From Eubacterium sp. (GTDB taxonomy: Bacteria > Bacillota > Clostridia > Oscillospirales > Acutalibacteraceae), in NCBI GenBank assembly GCA_017463985.1, contig JAFUEH010000008.1, forward strand, positions 62,001 through 126,000: a DNA stretch of 64,000 bases, in the 5' to 3' direction. The position numbers and the translations under genes were made by a program. The first letter of the stretch is position 1. Each line of letters opens with the position of its first letter. Under the pieces are notes generated by a model that saw only the letters and a list, made by a program, of their open reading frames with translations, did no database searches and had not been told where the DNA came from. This document shows positions 1-7,839 of the stretch, piece after piece.

Positions 1-66
1 GACATCGTCGTCCTCCCGGAACGCTTTGCCGCAGACGGGACATTTTTGATTTTTCGTTAATTGCAT
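1..66 (-). CDS. Zinc-ribbon/RING-like protein, N-terminal fragment
   Basis: Reading leftward from the ATG at 66, 22 codons are present before the window edge. They contain a metal-binding CxxC knuckle (Cys9, Cys12) followed by an acidic stretch. Proteins in Clostridia that begin this way often continue as a prokaryotic RING-type zinc ribbon fused to membrane segments; that continuation is inferred, not seen. A purine-rich RBS (GGGAGAAGG, on the minus strand) precedes the start, and a promoter lies at 106-134. Confidence 0.6.
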   Translation of the reverse strand, partial: MQLTKNQKCPVCGKAFREDDDV

Positions 67-105
67 AGCCTTCTCCCGAATATCAAGATATAAATAGTCA
101 CATTA

Positions 106-134
106 ATTATATCCTTTATAGGATAAAAAATCAA
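106..134 (-). promoter_or_regulatory. Promoter of the zinc-ribbon gene, with a palindrome in the spacer
   Basis: On the minus strand TTGATT (134-129), a 17-nt spacer and TATAAT (111-106) form a sigma-A promoter. The arms TATCCT (110-115) and AGGATA (120-125) make an inverted repeat lying inside the promoter, a position suited to a repressor site. Confidence 0.55.
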
Positions 135-170
135 TTATTTGTTTAAAATAGAGTAAATAGTTTATTAATC

Positions 171-199
171 TTGCAAAATGCTGACGAATGCATTATAAT
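171..199 (+). promoter_or_regulatory. Sigma-A promoter of prfB
   Basis: TTGCAA (171-176), 17-nt spacer, TATAAT (194-199), about 30 nt upstream of the prfB start codon. Confidence 0.75.
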
Positions 200-230
200 A
201 TTAGAATAATTTTATGTTTGGAGACCTGTA

Positions 231-1355
231 ATGATTATTTACGAAGAGCTGACGCAAAGGCTGAGTGCTTTTGAAAAGCCGATTCAGAATTTAAAAGAAG
301 CGCTGAACATAGACGCGCTGACAAAAGAGATTGCCGCGCTGGAGGAGGACAGCGCACGTCCTGATTTTTGGGACGATATGGAAAACAGCCAAAAGACCAT
401 GCAGCGCATCGGCAGCCTGAAAACCAAGGTGGCCTCATGGGAAGGACTGAAAAACGACTATGAGGACGCGCTGGTTATGATTGAGCTGGCGGACGACGAG
501 GAGGACGAAAGTCTTTATGACGACTGCGTTGCTTCCGTGAACAATATCGAAAAACGCGTAGAACAGATGACGCTTTCCACCCTGCTGAGCGGCGAATTTG
601 ACGACAGCAATGCGATCCTGACCTTCCACGCCGGCGCCGGCGGTACAGAGGCTCAGGACTGGGCTGAAATGCTGTTCAGAATGTACAACCGCTGGGGCGA
701 GCGCCACGGCTACAAGGTATCCACGCTGGATTATCTTGACGGCGATGTAGCCGGTATTAAAAGCGCTACCATTCTGATCGAGGGCGAAAACGCCTACGGT
801 TACCTGCACGGTGAAATGGGTATTCACCGGCTGGTGCGCGTATCGCCGTTCGATTCCTCCGGCAGGCGGCACACGTCGTTCGCCTCGCTCGAGGTCATGC
901 CCGAGATCAACGACGATGTCGAGGTTGAGATCCGTGAGGAGGACATCAAGATGGATGTTTACCGTGCCTCCGGTGCCGGCGGCCAAAAGGTCAACAAGAC
1001 CTCCTCTGCCGTGCGTTTAACCCACATTCCGACCGGCATTGTCGTATCCTGCCAGATCGAACGCTCACAGCACCAGAACCGCGAGGTGGCAATGCGTATG
1101 CTGAAATCCAAGCTGGTGGAGATCAAGGAACGCGAAAATTTGGAAAAAATCGAGGACATCAAGGGCGACCAAAAGGAGATCGCCTGGGGCTCACAGATCC
1201 GTTCTTATGTATTCATGCCTTACACCATGGTCAAGGACCACCGCACGAATTTTGAAATGGGTAATATTACCGCTGTCATGGACGGCGATCTGGACGGCTT
1301 TATTAATGCATATCTGAAAATGAAAAGTATAGAAGGTAGTGAAAACAATGACTAA
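231..1355 (+). CDS. prfB: Peptide chain release factor 2
   Basis: Terminates translation at UGA and UAA and triggers peptidyl-tRNA hydrolysis on the ribosome. The 374-residue product carries the RF2 stop-recognition tripeptide SPF at 205-207 and the catalytic GGQ at 250-252, within the conserved SGAGGQ context. The N-terminal helical domain is intact. The start is ATG 231 with GGAG seven bases upstream. Unlike most bacterial prfB genes, no in-frame UGA with a +1 frameshift site near codon 25 is visible: the frame is open from the start, so the usual autoregulatory frameshift appears absent. The next gene overlaps its last 8 nt, suggesting co-transcription. Confidence 0.97.
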   Translation: MIIYEELTQRLSAFEKPIQNLKEALNIDALTKEIAALEEDSARPDFWDDMENSQKTMQRIGSLKTKVASWEGLKNDYEDALVMIELADDEEDESLYDDCVASVNNIEKRVEQMTLSTLLSGEFDDSNAILTFHAGAGGTEAQDWAEMLFRMYNRWGERHGYKVSTLDYLDGDVAGIKSATILIEGENAYGYLHGEMGIHRLVRVSPFDSSGRRHTSFASLEVMPEINDDVEVEIREEDIKMDVYRASGAGGQKVNKTSSAVRLTHIPTGIVVSCQIERSQHQNREVAMRMLKSKLVEIKERENLEKIEDIKGDQKEIAWGSQIRSYVFMPYTMVKDHRTNFEMGNITAVMDGDLDGFINAYLKMKSIEGSENND

Positions 1356-2088
1356 CATTATCACCAACATGGACGTAACCACCCTGAGCGGCTTTGCCGT
1401 ACATCTGCTGGCCTCCGCTGTATTAGGCGCGCTGATCGGCTTAGAGCGTCAGTATACACGCCACCCTGCCGGCATCCTGACGAACCTGCTGGTTTGTTTA
1501 GGCTCCTTTGCCTTTACGGCATTTTCCTACTTATGCTTCCGTCAGGGCGTTGACCTTACCCGTGTGGCCGCCGGTATTGTATCCGGTATCGGTTTTCTCG
1601 GTGCCGGCGTGATCCTGCGCGATGGCGGCAATATCCGCGGTCTGAACACTGCGGCAACCGTGTGGTCCAGCGCCGCCGTCGGCATCCTCTGCTGTATCAA
1701 TAACCTACTGTACGCAGCCATGGTAGCCGCCGCGATCGTGTTCCTGCACTTAGTGCTGCATCCCCTGTCTCAAAAGCTGGACAAAATCAGAAGATATGAC
1801 AAAACAGCCAGTCCGGACGAGGAAGCCGTGTACCGTATCTCCGTTGTCTGTCCCGAGGAGCAGGAGCTGGAAATCAGGAAAAACATCATGAGTGTTATCA
1901 AAAATGAACCCAATGCGTTGTTACATACGCTGGAAACCGTTAACAGCCATTCTGACGAAAACAACAAGAAGATCCGCGCGTATATCACCACACGCACCAA
2001 CGATGACTCGCTGATCGAAAGCATGATCACAAAGGTCAGCAAAAACGAGGGCGTTATCTCGGCAGGCTGGAAAATCGATCATGATTAA
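1348..2088 (+). CDS. MgtC/SapB family membrane protein
   Basis: 246 residues. The N-terminal ~140 residues form four or five transmembrane helices with MgtC-family signatures: the GALIGLERQ motif after helix 1, the GFLGAGVILR segment and the GLNTAATVW segment. A soluble C-terminal domain resembling the ACT-like tail of MgtC relatives follows. The family is linked to growth at low Mg2+ and, in pathogens, to regulation of ATP synthase; the role here is unknown. ATG 1348 is preferred over GTG 1339 because the AGAAGG RBS (1331-1336) is 11 nt from the ATG but only 2 nt from the GTG. It overlaps prfB by 8 nt, so translational coupling is likely. Confidence 0.9.
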   Translation: MTNIITNMDVTTLSGFAVHLLASAVLGALIGLERQYTRHPAGILTNLLVCLGSFAFTAFSYLCFRQGVDLTRVAAGIVSGIGFLGAGVILRDGGNIRGLNTAATVWSSAAVGILCCINNLLYAAMVAAAIVFLHLVLHPLSQKLDKIRRYDKTASPDEEAVYRISVVCPEEQELEIRKNIMSVIKNEPNALLHTLETVNSHSDENNKKIRAYITTRTNDDSLIESMITKVSKNEGVISAGWKIDHD

Positions 2089-2126
2089 CAAGGCTGGCAG
2101 ATACAATTTTTAACAAGCATAATCCG

Positions 2127-2155
2127 CCTCCCGTATCGCACAATGATACGGGAGG
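2127..2155 (+). terminator. Hairpin that also contains the pdaA RBS
   Basis: Perfect 11-bp stem (2127-2137 with 2145-2155), 7-nt loop, followed by TTTTA. It looks like the terminator of the prfB-mgtC unit, but the 3' arm ends in GGGAGG, which is the ribosome-binding site for the ATG at 2163. Confidence 0.75.
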
Positions 2156-2162
2156 TTTTATC

Positions 2163-3029
2163 ATGAAAAAAATTGCTTGTTTGCTGCTGACGGCGGCGGT
2201 GATCACCGGCCTGTTCAGCGGCTGCACCGTTAAGGTAGAGGAGCCGACCGTGCCGGAGCAGGGCGTTTCCGGCACAGCAACCGAAGCGCCGACAGACGAC
2301 AGCACGACGGCAGCGCCGTCCGCAAAGGCCGTCGCCGGCACGGAGGATCTGTCCGTCGAAAAAATTATATGGGGACCCGGCACGATCGAAGCGCACGAGC
2401 AGCCGTCGGAGCCGCTGCGGCTGCAGGAACAATACGCTGCGCTCAGCGCAGAATGGCTGCTGGAGGATCAGGAGAAGATTGCGCTGACCTTCGACGAGGG
2501 GTATGAAAACGGCTATACGCCATCGATTCTCGATACCCTGAAGGAAAAAGACGTCAAAGCCATTTTCTTCGTCACTTACGATTTTGCGCGCGACAATCCG
2601 GAGCTGGTACAGCGCATGCTCGAGGAAGGACACACCGTCGGCAATCATTCCTATCATCACTATTCCATGGATGAGCTGGATACCGACACCGCCCGTGAGG
2701 AGGTCACCTTCCTGCATGATTATATCAAGGAGAATTTCGGCTACGATATGCAGTACTTCCGCTTTCCGAAGGGTGAATTTTCGGAAAAAACGCTCGGTAT
2801 TTTGCAGGAGCTCGGGTATCGTAGTATTTTTTGGTCCTACGCTTACGCCGATTGGGATCCGAACGACCAGCCGGCGGAGGATGCGGCCTTCGCCAGGATC
2901 TGTGAAAGCACCCATCCCGGAGAGATCATGCTGCTGCACGCCGTCAGCGCCACCAACGCCGCCATACTCGGCAGGGTGATAGACGATGTTCGCCAGCAGG
3001 GCTATACCTTTACCACCGCACTGGAATAG
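2163..3029 (+). CDS. PdaA-like polysaccharide deacetylase lipoprotein
   Basis: 288 residues. A signal peptide ends in a lipobox with Cys21, so a membrane-anchored lipoprotein is expected; a Thr/Ala/Pro-rich linker follows to about residue 95. The NodB homology domain has TFDEG (109-113, usually TFDDG), the metal-binding pair His162/His166 and the RFPKG motif. The sequence pattern, including the FWSYAYADWD segment and the HPGEIMLLH segment, matches delta-lactam-biosynthetic de-N-acetylases (B. subtilis PdaA), which deacetylate muramic acid in spore cortex. This is therefore a plausible spore-cortex enzyme, although lipoprotein anchoring is less typical. Its RBS lies inside a stable hairpin. 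Confidence 0.88.
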   Translation: MKKIACLLLTAAVITGLFSGCTVKVEEPTVPEQGVSGTATEAPTDDSTTAAPSAKAVAGTEDLSVEKIIWGPGTIEAHEQPSEPLRLQEQYAALSAEWLLEDQEKIALTFDEGYENGYTPSILDTLKEKDVKAIFFVTYDFARDNPELVQRMLEEGHTVGNHSYHHYSMDELDTDTAREEVTFLHDYIKENFGYDMQYFRFPKGEFSEKTLGILQELGYRSIFWSYAYADWDPNDQPAEDAAFARICESTHPGEIMLLHAVSATNAAILGRVIDDVRQQGYTFTTALE

Positions 3030-3037
3030 GAAACAGC

Positions 3038-3073
3038 AGTTGACTCACAACAGCAGTGAGCCGACTGTTTTTT
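3038..3073 (+). terminator. Intrinsic terminator after the PdaA-like gene
   Basis: Imperfect 10-bp stem (3038-3047 with 3057-3066) followed by a T-rich run (3067-3073). Confidence 0.7.
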
Positions 3074-3140
3074 CATTTTAAAAAAATCAAAACCAAGCAG
3101 CATTATTGACTATTTTTATACATTTGTATAGGATTGTTCC

Positions 3141-3168
3141 TTGCATTTTAAAATAATTGTGCTATAAT
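3141..3168 (+). promoter_or_regulatory. Promoter of the YhgE operon
   Basis: TTGCAT (3141-3146), 16-nt spacer, TATAAT (3163-3168), 52 nt before the ATG at 3221. Confidence 0.7.
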
Positions 3169-3220
3169 ACTTAGGATAAAATAGCTCATATACTAATTAT
3201 ATATAAATAGGGGTGAGAAA

Positions 3221-3634
3221 ATGAAACCGTCAAGAGGTAACGAGCCTGCACCGGATAGGACCTATACTGCCGAGGAGCGCATTGCCCTGAAATATGACCT
3301 TCTGCGCGAAAAGATCATTAGCTCTTTTCAGCGCGGCAGCCGCATATTAAAGATCACAAAGATCGTAGCGACAGTATTTTTTTTGCTGTTCACACTGGCC
3401 GGCATCGGGATCAGCCACCGCACCGGTCACGAGATACAGTGGCTGCAGGCGTGGATACTGCTGATCTTTTTCAATGTGATCGTATTTGTACTGGCCGATT
3501 ACGCCAAATACCTGGTCGAGGACAAGGTCATTCCCTATCTGGAGGACGACGAGCAGGTGGAATTCGGAGAATACGACATCTTCCTTGAGGACAACGACGA
3601 CGAGGAAGAAGACGACGAGGAAGAAGAAGCATGA
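3221..3634 (+). CDS. Small membrane protein with acidic tail, partner of YhgE/Pip
   Basis: 137 residues, no family recognised. A charged N-terminal region with a short amphipathic helix (residues 20-42) is followed by two transmembrane helices (about 45-65 and 74-94) and a C-terminal tail made almost only of Asp and Glu. Strong RBS GGGGTGAG before ATG 3221. The stop codon overlaps the next start (ATGA), so it is translationally coupled to the YhgE-like gene; a joint function is likely but cannot be defined from sequence. Confidence 0.75.
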   Translation: MKPSRGNEPAPDRTYTAEERIALKYDLLREKIISSFQRGSRILKITKIVATVFFLLFTLAGIGISHRTGHEIQWLQAWILLIFFNVIVFVLADYAKYLVEDKVIPYLEDDEQVEFGEYDIFLEDNDDEEEDDEEEEA

Positions 3635-5766
3635 AAAACATCGGAAAAATCTTCTTACGCGATATCAAAAATATTTTTACCAACTCCATGGCGATCATAC
3701 TGGCTGTCGGCATTGCTGTGCTGCCGTCGCTTTACGCCTGGTTCAACATATATGCCAACTGGGACCCTTACGGCGCGACCGGCAATATGCAGGTAGCGGT
3801 CGTCATTGAGGACGAGGGTTTCCGCTTTCATGATATTGACATTGACGTCGGCGCACAGATTGAGGCGAACCTCAAGGCAAACGACGCGATCGACTGGCAA
3901 TTTGTATCTAAAACAGAGGCCATGGAGGGCATCGAATCCGGTAAGTATTATGCCGGTATCGAAATTCCGGCCGGCTTTTCAGAATCACTGACCAGCATCG
4001 CGACCAGTGATTTCAAGCAGCCGCAGATCACCTACTACGCCAATGAAAAGAAGAATGCTATCGCCACGAAAATCACCGATAAGGTGGTACAGACCGTACA
4101 GCAGGAGGTCAACGAATCCTTTGTCACGACCGTCATCAACGTGGTAGGCTCGCTGATCGACGTTGTGGCAGACGCCACCCAAAGCGGCGCCATGGATACC
4201 TTTAACGACCTGCAATCCAAGATTGACGCCGCCAGCGACACCATCACCTCCGTACAGAAAACCGTCGACAGCTTTCAGGACGTCATCACCCTGTCCAAAA
4301 CGCTGAGCGACGCGGTAAACGACAATCACCTGAACGAGGTGATGAACAGCACCACCGAGCTGCTGGCCTGCGGCACCGATATGACAAAGCTGCTGCAGAG
4401 CAGCATTGACGGCATCACGACCTCCGTTGATACCGTGCTCAGCCAGACCACGGTGACGCTGGACGAAACAGCAGCACTCATTGATGGGATCAGTAATAAA
4501 AGCGCTGCCGATGCGGCAGAGCCGATCGCCGAGGCGCGGGCAAAGCTGCTGGAACTGAAGGCACGGCTGACAACCGTCAAGGACACGCTGGAAAATGTTA
4601 AGACCTATCTGCCGATCGAGCTGCCGGCGATTGACGAGGCCATCGCCAAGCTGGACAAACGAATGGCAGAAATCGATACCGTTGTAGGTATGCTGGATCA
4701 GGCGGCGAGCGGCGCAACGCAGGCGGAGGTCAAAAAGATCACCGACGCAATCAGCAACCTCGGCGGCGATCTGACAACAATCCGCAATGATTATAAAACC
4801 GACATTCAGCCGGTCATCAACGAAAATCTGAGCGCGCTGCTGGAGCTTCTGCGCGTGACCGGCGATTTTGTCAGCGATCTGAACGGCGATATGCCGGCTC
4901 TGCAGGCGCTGACAGCCGGTATCGACAGCTCCGTACAGAGCGGCGAGGAAATCATCAGCTCTGTGGACAGCCTGCTGTCCGGTATCAAAAAGCAGCTGGA
5001 TTCCCTTTCTGATAAGATTGAGGGACTGGGCGAAAGCGAAATCCTGAACACGCTGCAAAATATGTCCGCTACCAATTCCGAGCAGCTCGGCGCGTTCCTC
5101 GCCTGTCCTGTTCTGATTGAGACTGACAAGGTCTACAGCATCGAAAATTACGGCACGGCCATGGCCCCGTTCTACAGCACGCTGGCAATCTGGGTCGGCT
5201 CGGTCATCCTGATTGCCGTGGTGAAAACGGCTATCAAACGCAAGAGCGAGATCGGAGAACGGGTCGGCACCACCCAGGGCTATTTTGGCAGAATGTTAAC
5301 GTTTTTGGCCTTTTCAGTGGTGCAAGCGTTAATCATCTGCTTAGGCGATCTTTACTTTTTGAAGATACAGTGCCTGCATCCGGCTAAGTTTATATTCGCC
5401 GGCATTGTCGCCGCCATCGCCTTTACGGTATTCATCTATTCGCTCGCCTATACCTTCGGTGACATCGGCAAGGCGATCGTCATAATATGCCTCGTTATCC
5501 AGATCGGCGGCTCCGGCGGTACGTTCCCGATCGACGTCACGCCGAACTTCTTCCAGACGCTGAATCCGTATATGCCCTTCACCTTCGTGATCAACGCGAT
5601 GCGCGAATGTGTCTGCGGCACCTACGCGAACGACTACTGGATCGACCTGCTGAAGCTCTGCGCTTACATCGGCGTCGGACTGGTTGTCGGTATCGGCGTG
5701 AAATTCCTGGTGAAAAAGCCCATTCGCTTCTTTGAAAAGCGCATAGAAAAGACCGGATTGTTTTAA
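3631..5766 (+). CDS. YhgE/Pip family membrane protein (ABC-2 superfamily)
   Basis: 711 residues. The first transmembrane helix (about 18-38) and the following SLYAWFNIYANWDPYG segment are diagnostic for the YhgE/Pip (phage infection protein) N-terminal domain. A long extracellular region of about 430 residues (roughly 120-500), rich in Ala, Asp, Thr and Leu, is predicted coiled coil. The C-terminal ~200 residues carry five or six helices of the ABC-2 permease type. Relatives include the lactococcal phage receptor Pip and transporters linked to type VII secretion; the substrate here is unknown. The start overlaps the upstream stop by 4 nt. No ATPase gene is adjacent. Confidence 0.92.
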   Translation: MKNIGKIFLRDIKNIFTNSMAIILAVGIAVLPSLYAWFNIYANWDPYGATGNMQVAVVIEDEGFRFHDIDIDVGAQIEANLKANDAIDWQFVSKTEAMEGIESGKYYAGIEIPAGFSESLTSIATSDFKQPQITYYANEKKNAIATKITDKVVQTVQQEVNESFVTTVINVVGSLIDVVADATQSGAMDTFNDLQSKIDAASDTITSVQKTVDSFQDVITLSKTLSDAVNDNHLNEVMNSTTELLACGTDMTKLLQSSIDGITTSVDTVLSQTTVTLDETAALIDGISNKSAADAAEPIAEARAKLLELKARLTTVKDTLENVKTYLPIELPAIDEAIAKLDKRMAEIDTVVGMLDQAASGATQAEVKKITDAISNLGGDLTTIRNDYKTDIQPVINENLSALLELLRVTGDFVSDLNGDMPALQALTAGIDSSVQSGEEIISSVDSLLSGIKKQLDSLSDKIEGLGESEILNTLQNMSATNSEQLGAFLACPVLIETDKVYSIENYGTAMAPFYSTLAIWVGSVILIAVVKTAIKRKSEIGERVGTTQGYFGRMLTFLAFSVVQALIICLGDLYFLKIQCLHPAKFIFAGIVAAIAFTVFIYSLAYTFGDIGKAIVIICLVIQIGGSGGTFPIDVTPNFFQTLNPYMPFTFVINAMRECVCGTYANDYWIDLLKLCAYIGVGLVVGIGVKFLVKKPIRFFEKRIEKTGLF

Positions 5767-5919
5767 TGCGTTTCCCCTTAGCCATAGCACTCGCATTTGA
5801 ACCACGGTTTAAAAAGGCTGATTTGCGCGTACGGTAAGGAGAAAAATGTACAGATGCGCCATTTTCAGCGATTTTGGGCTGTCGGGTTCAAGTCACCTAT
5901 GCTTATGTAAAGCCTTCTA

Positions 5920-5948
5920 TTGCAAAGTGCCGCGCGGCGTGATAAAAT
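5920..5948 (+). promoter_or_regulatory. Promoter of radC
   Basis: TTGCAA (5920-5925), 17-nt spacer, TAAAAT (5943-5948). The GC-rich spacer closely resembles the one at 44206-44222 upstream of uxuA. Confidence 0.7.
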
Positions 5949-5979
5949 ATAGACATCATAAAGCGAAGGAGGGGGAAAC

Positions 5980-6675
5980 ATGGCAGAGCTTTCCAGAGAA
6001 GGTCATCGCCGGCGTGTAAAGGACGCTTATCTTGAAAACGGGCTTTCCGGCATGGCGGACGCCAATGTGCTGGAGCTGATCCTGTTTTATGCCATCCCTC
6101 GCCGTGACACTAAGGAACTGGCATACAGCCTGCTGAATCACTTTAACGGAAACCTGGAAGCAGTGCTGTCCGCCACGCCGGAGGAGCTAGCAGCCGTGGA
6201 CGGCATCGGTGACTCCGCCGCGATCCTGCTTTCACTGTTTAACCGCGTGAGCAGCCGCATCAGCACCCAGCGCAACGGCGCTGTGGTAAGGTTCGACAGC
6301 TATCACGACGCCAAGGCATATTGTCAAAACCTGTTGGGGCTGTCGCCCTGTGAGCAGACGGTGCTGATCACACTTGATAATAATATGCGCATCTTGGCAG
6401 TACATACCGTAGCAGAGGGCACTGTCAACACCGCCGTGATCGAGCCGCGCAAGCTCATCGAGCTGGCGCTCCGCGACAAATGTGCTTCCGTGATGCTGAC
6501 GCATAATCACCCGAACGGCAGCTTTATCCCCTCACCGGAGGATATGACAGTAACGCAACAGCTGTACCGTCTGTTTGCCGCCCTGAACATTCGTCTGGCT
6601 GACCATATCATCGTCGGCAGCGACGGCTCGCTCTCCATGAAGAACGACGTGCGCTACGCCGCCCTGTTTTCATAA
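5980..6675 (+). CDS. radC: RadC/JAB domain protein
   Basis: 231 residues. The N-terminal half is a helix-hairpin-helix region (the LSATPEELAAVDGIGDSAA segment, about 63-81). The C-terminal half is the JAMM metallo-fold with Glu145 in AEGT, HNHPNG (175-180) and SPED (185-188), giving the E/HxH/D metal set. The family was once thought to act in DNA repair, but that role is not established; a JAMM-type protease or nuclease function remains possible. RBS GGAGGGGG precedes ATG 5980. It stands alone with its own promoter. Confidence 0.95.
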   Translation: MAELSREGHRRRVKDAYLENGLSGMADANVLELILFYAIPRRDTKELAYSLLNHFNGNLEAVLSATPEELAAVDGIGDSAAILLSLFNRVSSRISTQRNGAVVRFDSYHDAKAYCQNLLGLSPCEQTVLITLDNNMRILAVHTVAEGTVNTAVIEPRKLIELALRDKCASVMLTHNHPNGSFIPSPEDMTVTQQLYRLFAALNIRLADHIIVGSDGSLSMKNDVRYAALFS

Positions 6676-6853
6676 CACGCAGCTGTTATCTTTCGATGAT
6701 TACCGATTGCAAAAGATAAAGGCTAAAGGCATTGCCAAGAAGGAAAAGCCCTGAAATTCAAAAAGCTACTCTTGACTTTTATAAGGGCAAGAACAAAAAA
6801 GAATTCATAAGCTTCATGACGGCTTGCCGAAGAATTTTTTGGAGGAAAACAAT

Positions 6854-7690
6854 ATGGAAGATGATAAAATAATACAGATGAAAATATTCAGCGGGGATCC
6901 CAACAAGCTGATTATGTGCGAGTTAACAACCAGTAATGTCCGGGCATATCGAGTTTCCCGAAACGAGCTGCAGGAATTCGGCAAACGCGAGGACGCTCAT
7001 AACACCGGTATATATTTTTTATTCGGCAAAGACGACTACAATAACACAACCGTCTATATAGGCGAAGGGGAAGACATATTAGTTCGGTTAAAACAGCAGC
7101 TATTTTTAAAAGACTATTGGAATGTTGCAATTGTCATTATAAGTAATAACAATTTTTTAAACAAGGCGCATATTAAATACCTTGAAAACGAATTCTATTC
7201 TCTTGCTATTGAATCTGCACGAGCAGTTGTAACAAATAAAAATACGCCAACAAGATCCTCTGTTTCAGAATATGATGCTGCGACACTTAACAGATTTATT
7301 AACGATACAAAACTTTTGGTGAATACATTAGGCTACAAGGTTTTTGATTTAGTTGACGAAGATACTGAAAGTAAATTACCGTTGTTCTACATAAAAGCAG
7401 CAAGAGGTGCAAATGGTGCCGGCAAAATAGTTACCGATGGATTTGCCGTGTTAAAAGGAACCTCTATTGCCACATCTGTTACAAAAAGCTACCCCTCCGG
7501 CAGCAGCAAAAGACGTCAGTATCTGATAGAAAGCGGCATTATTAATTCGGATTATGTTTTTGTAAAGGATTATGTATTTAACAGCCCTTCCTCCGCTGCA
7601 CAAATTGTCATGGGCAGAAGCGCCAACGGGTTGACCGAATGGAAAACGGAAACCGGTCAAGTATTAAAAACAATAATTGAAATCTTATAA
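6854..7690 (+). CDS. GIY-YIG nuclease family protein with C-terminal DUF4357
   Basis: 278 residues. The GIY (52-54) and YIG (68-70) motifs, with Arg79 downstream and the acidic LENEFY segment, define a GIY-YIG nuclease domain in about 50-145. The last ~70 residues match the DUF4357 pattern found behind GIY-YIG and restriction-associated proteins. ATG 6854 has GGAGG eight bases upstream, whereas the longer frame would need an upstream TTG. Base composition is clearly more AT-rich than the neighbours and codon use differs, suggesting acquisition. It lies between radC and the 3' end of guaA, a common integration site. The cellular target is unknown. Confidence 0.85.
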   Translation: MEDDKIIQMKIFSGDPNKLIMCELTTSNVRAYRVSRNELQEFGKREDAHNTGIYFLFGKDDYNNTTVYIGEGEDILVRLKQQLFLKDYWNVAIVIISNNNFLNKAHIKYLENEFYSLAIESARAVVTNKNTPTRSSVSEYDAATLNRFINDTKLLVNTLGYKVFDLVDEDTESKLPLFYIKAARGANGAGKIVTDGFAVLKGTSIATSVTKSYPSGSSKRRQYLIESGIINSDYVFVKDYVFNSPSSAAQIVMGRSANGLTEWKTETGQVLKTIIEIL

Positions 7691-7697
7691 CAGCAAA

Positions 7698-7731
7698 AAG
7701 GCTAATTGATTACAGAAAATCAATTAGCCTT
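7698..7731 (+). terminator. Strong terminator after the GIY-YIG gene, symmetrical
   Basis: Perfect 14-bp stem (7698-7711 with 7718-7731), 6-nt loop. It has A residues on the left and T residues on the right, so it can also stop leftward transcription coming from guaA. Confidence 0.85.
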
Positions 7732-7839
7732 TGTTATGTTTAGTTAGGATGATTTCACTAATGTTGCCATTTTGTTGCCACAAGGCGTTTCAAATTGCAA
7801 TAAAGTGAGTGTTTATGCGCCTTTCAGGACTTTGGGTTC

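Noticed and set aside
2085-2939. 284-codon minus-strand frame opposite the PdaA-like gene
   Set aside because: Shadow of a lipoprotein gene with signal peptide and NodB motifs on the plus strand.
3985-5058. 357-codon frame on the minus strand opposite the YhgE gene
   Set aside because: It is antisense to a clear YhgE/Pip coding region, has no RBS and reflects the codon bias of the real gene.
5850-6030. Possible 58-residue frame starting behind AAGGAG upstream of radC
   Set aside because: It runs through the radC promoter and into radC in another frame; composition is not protein-like.
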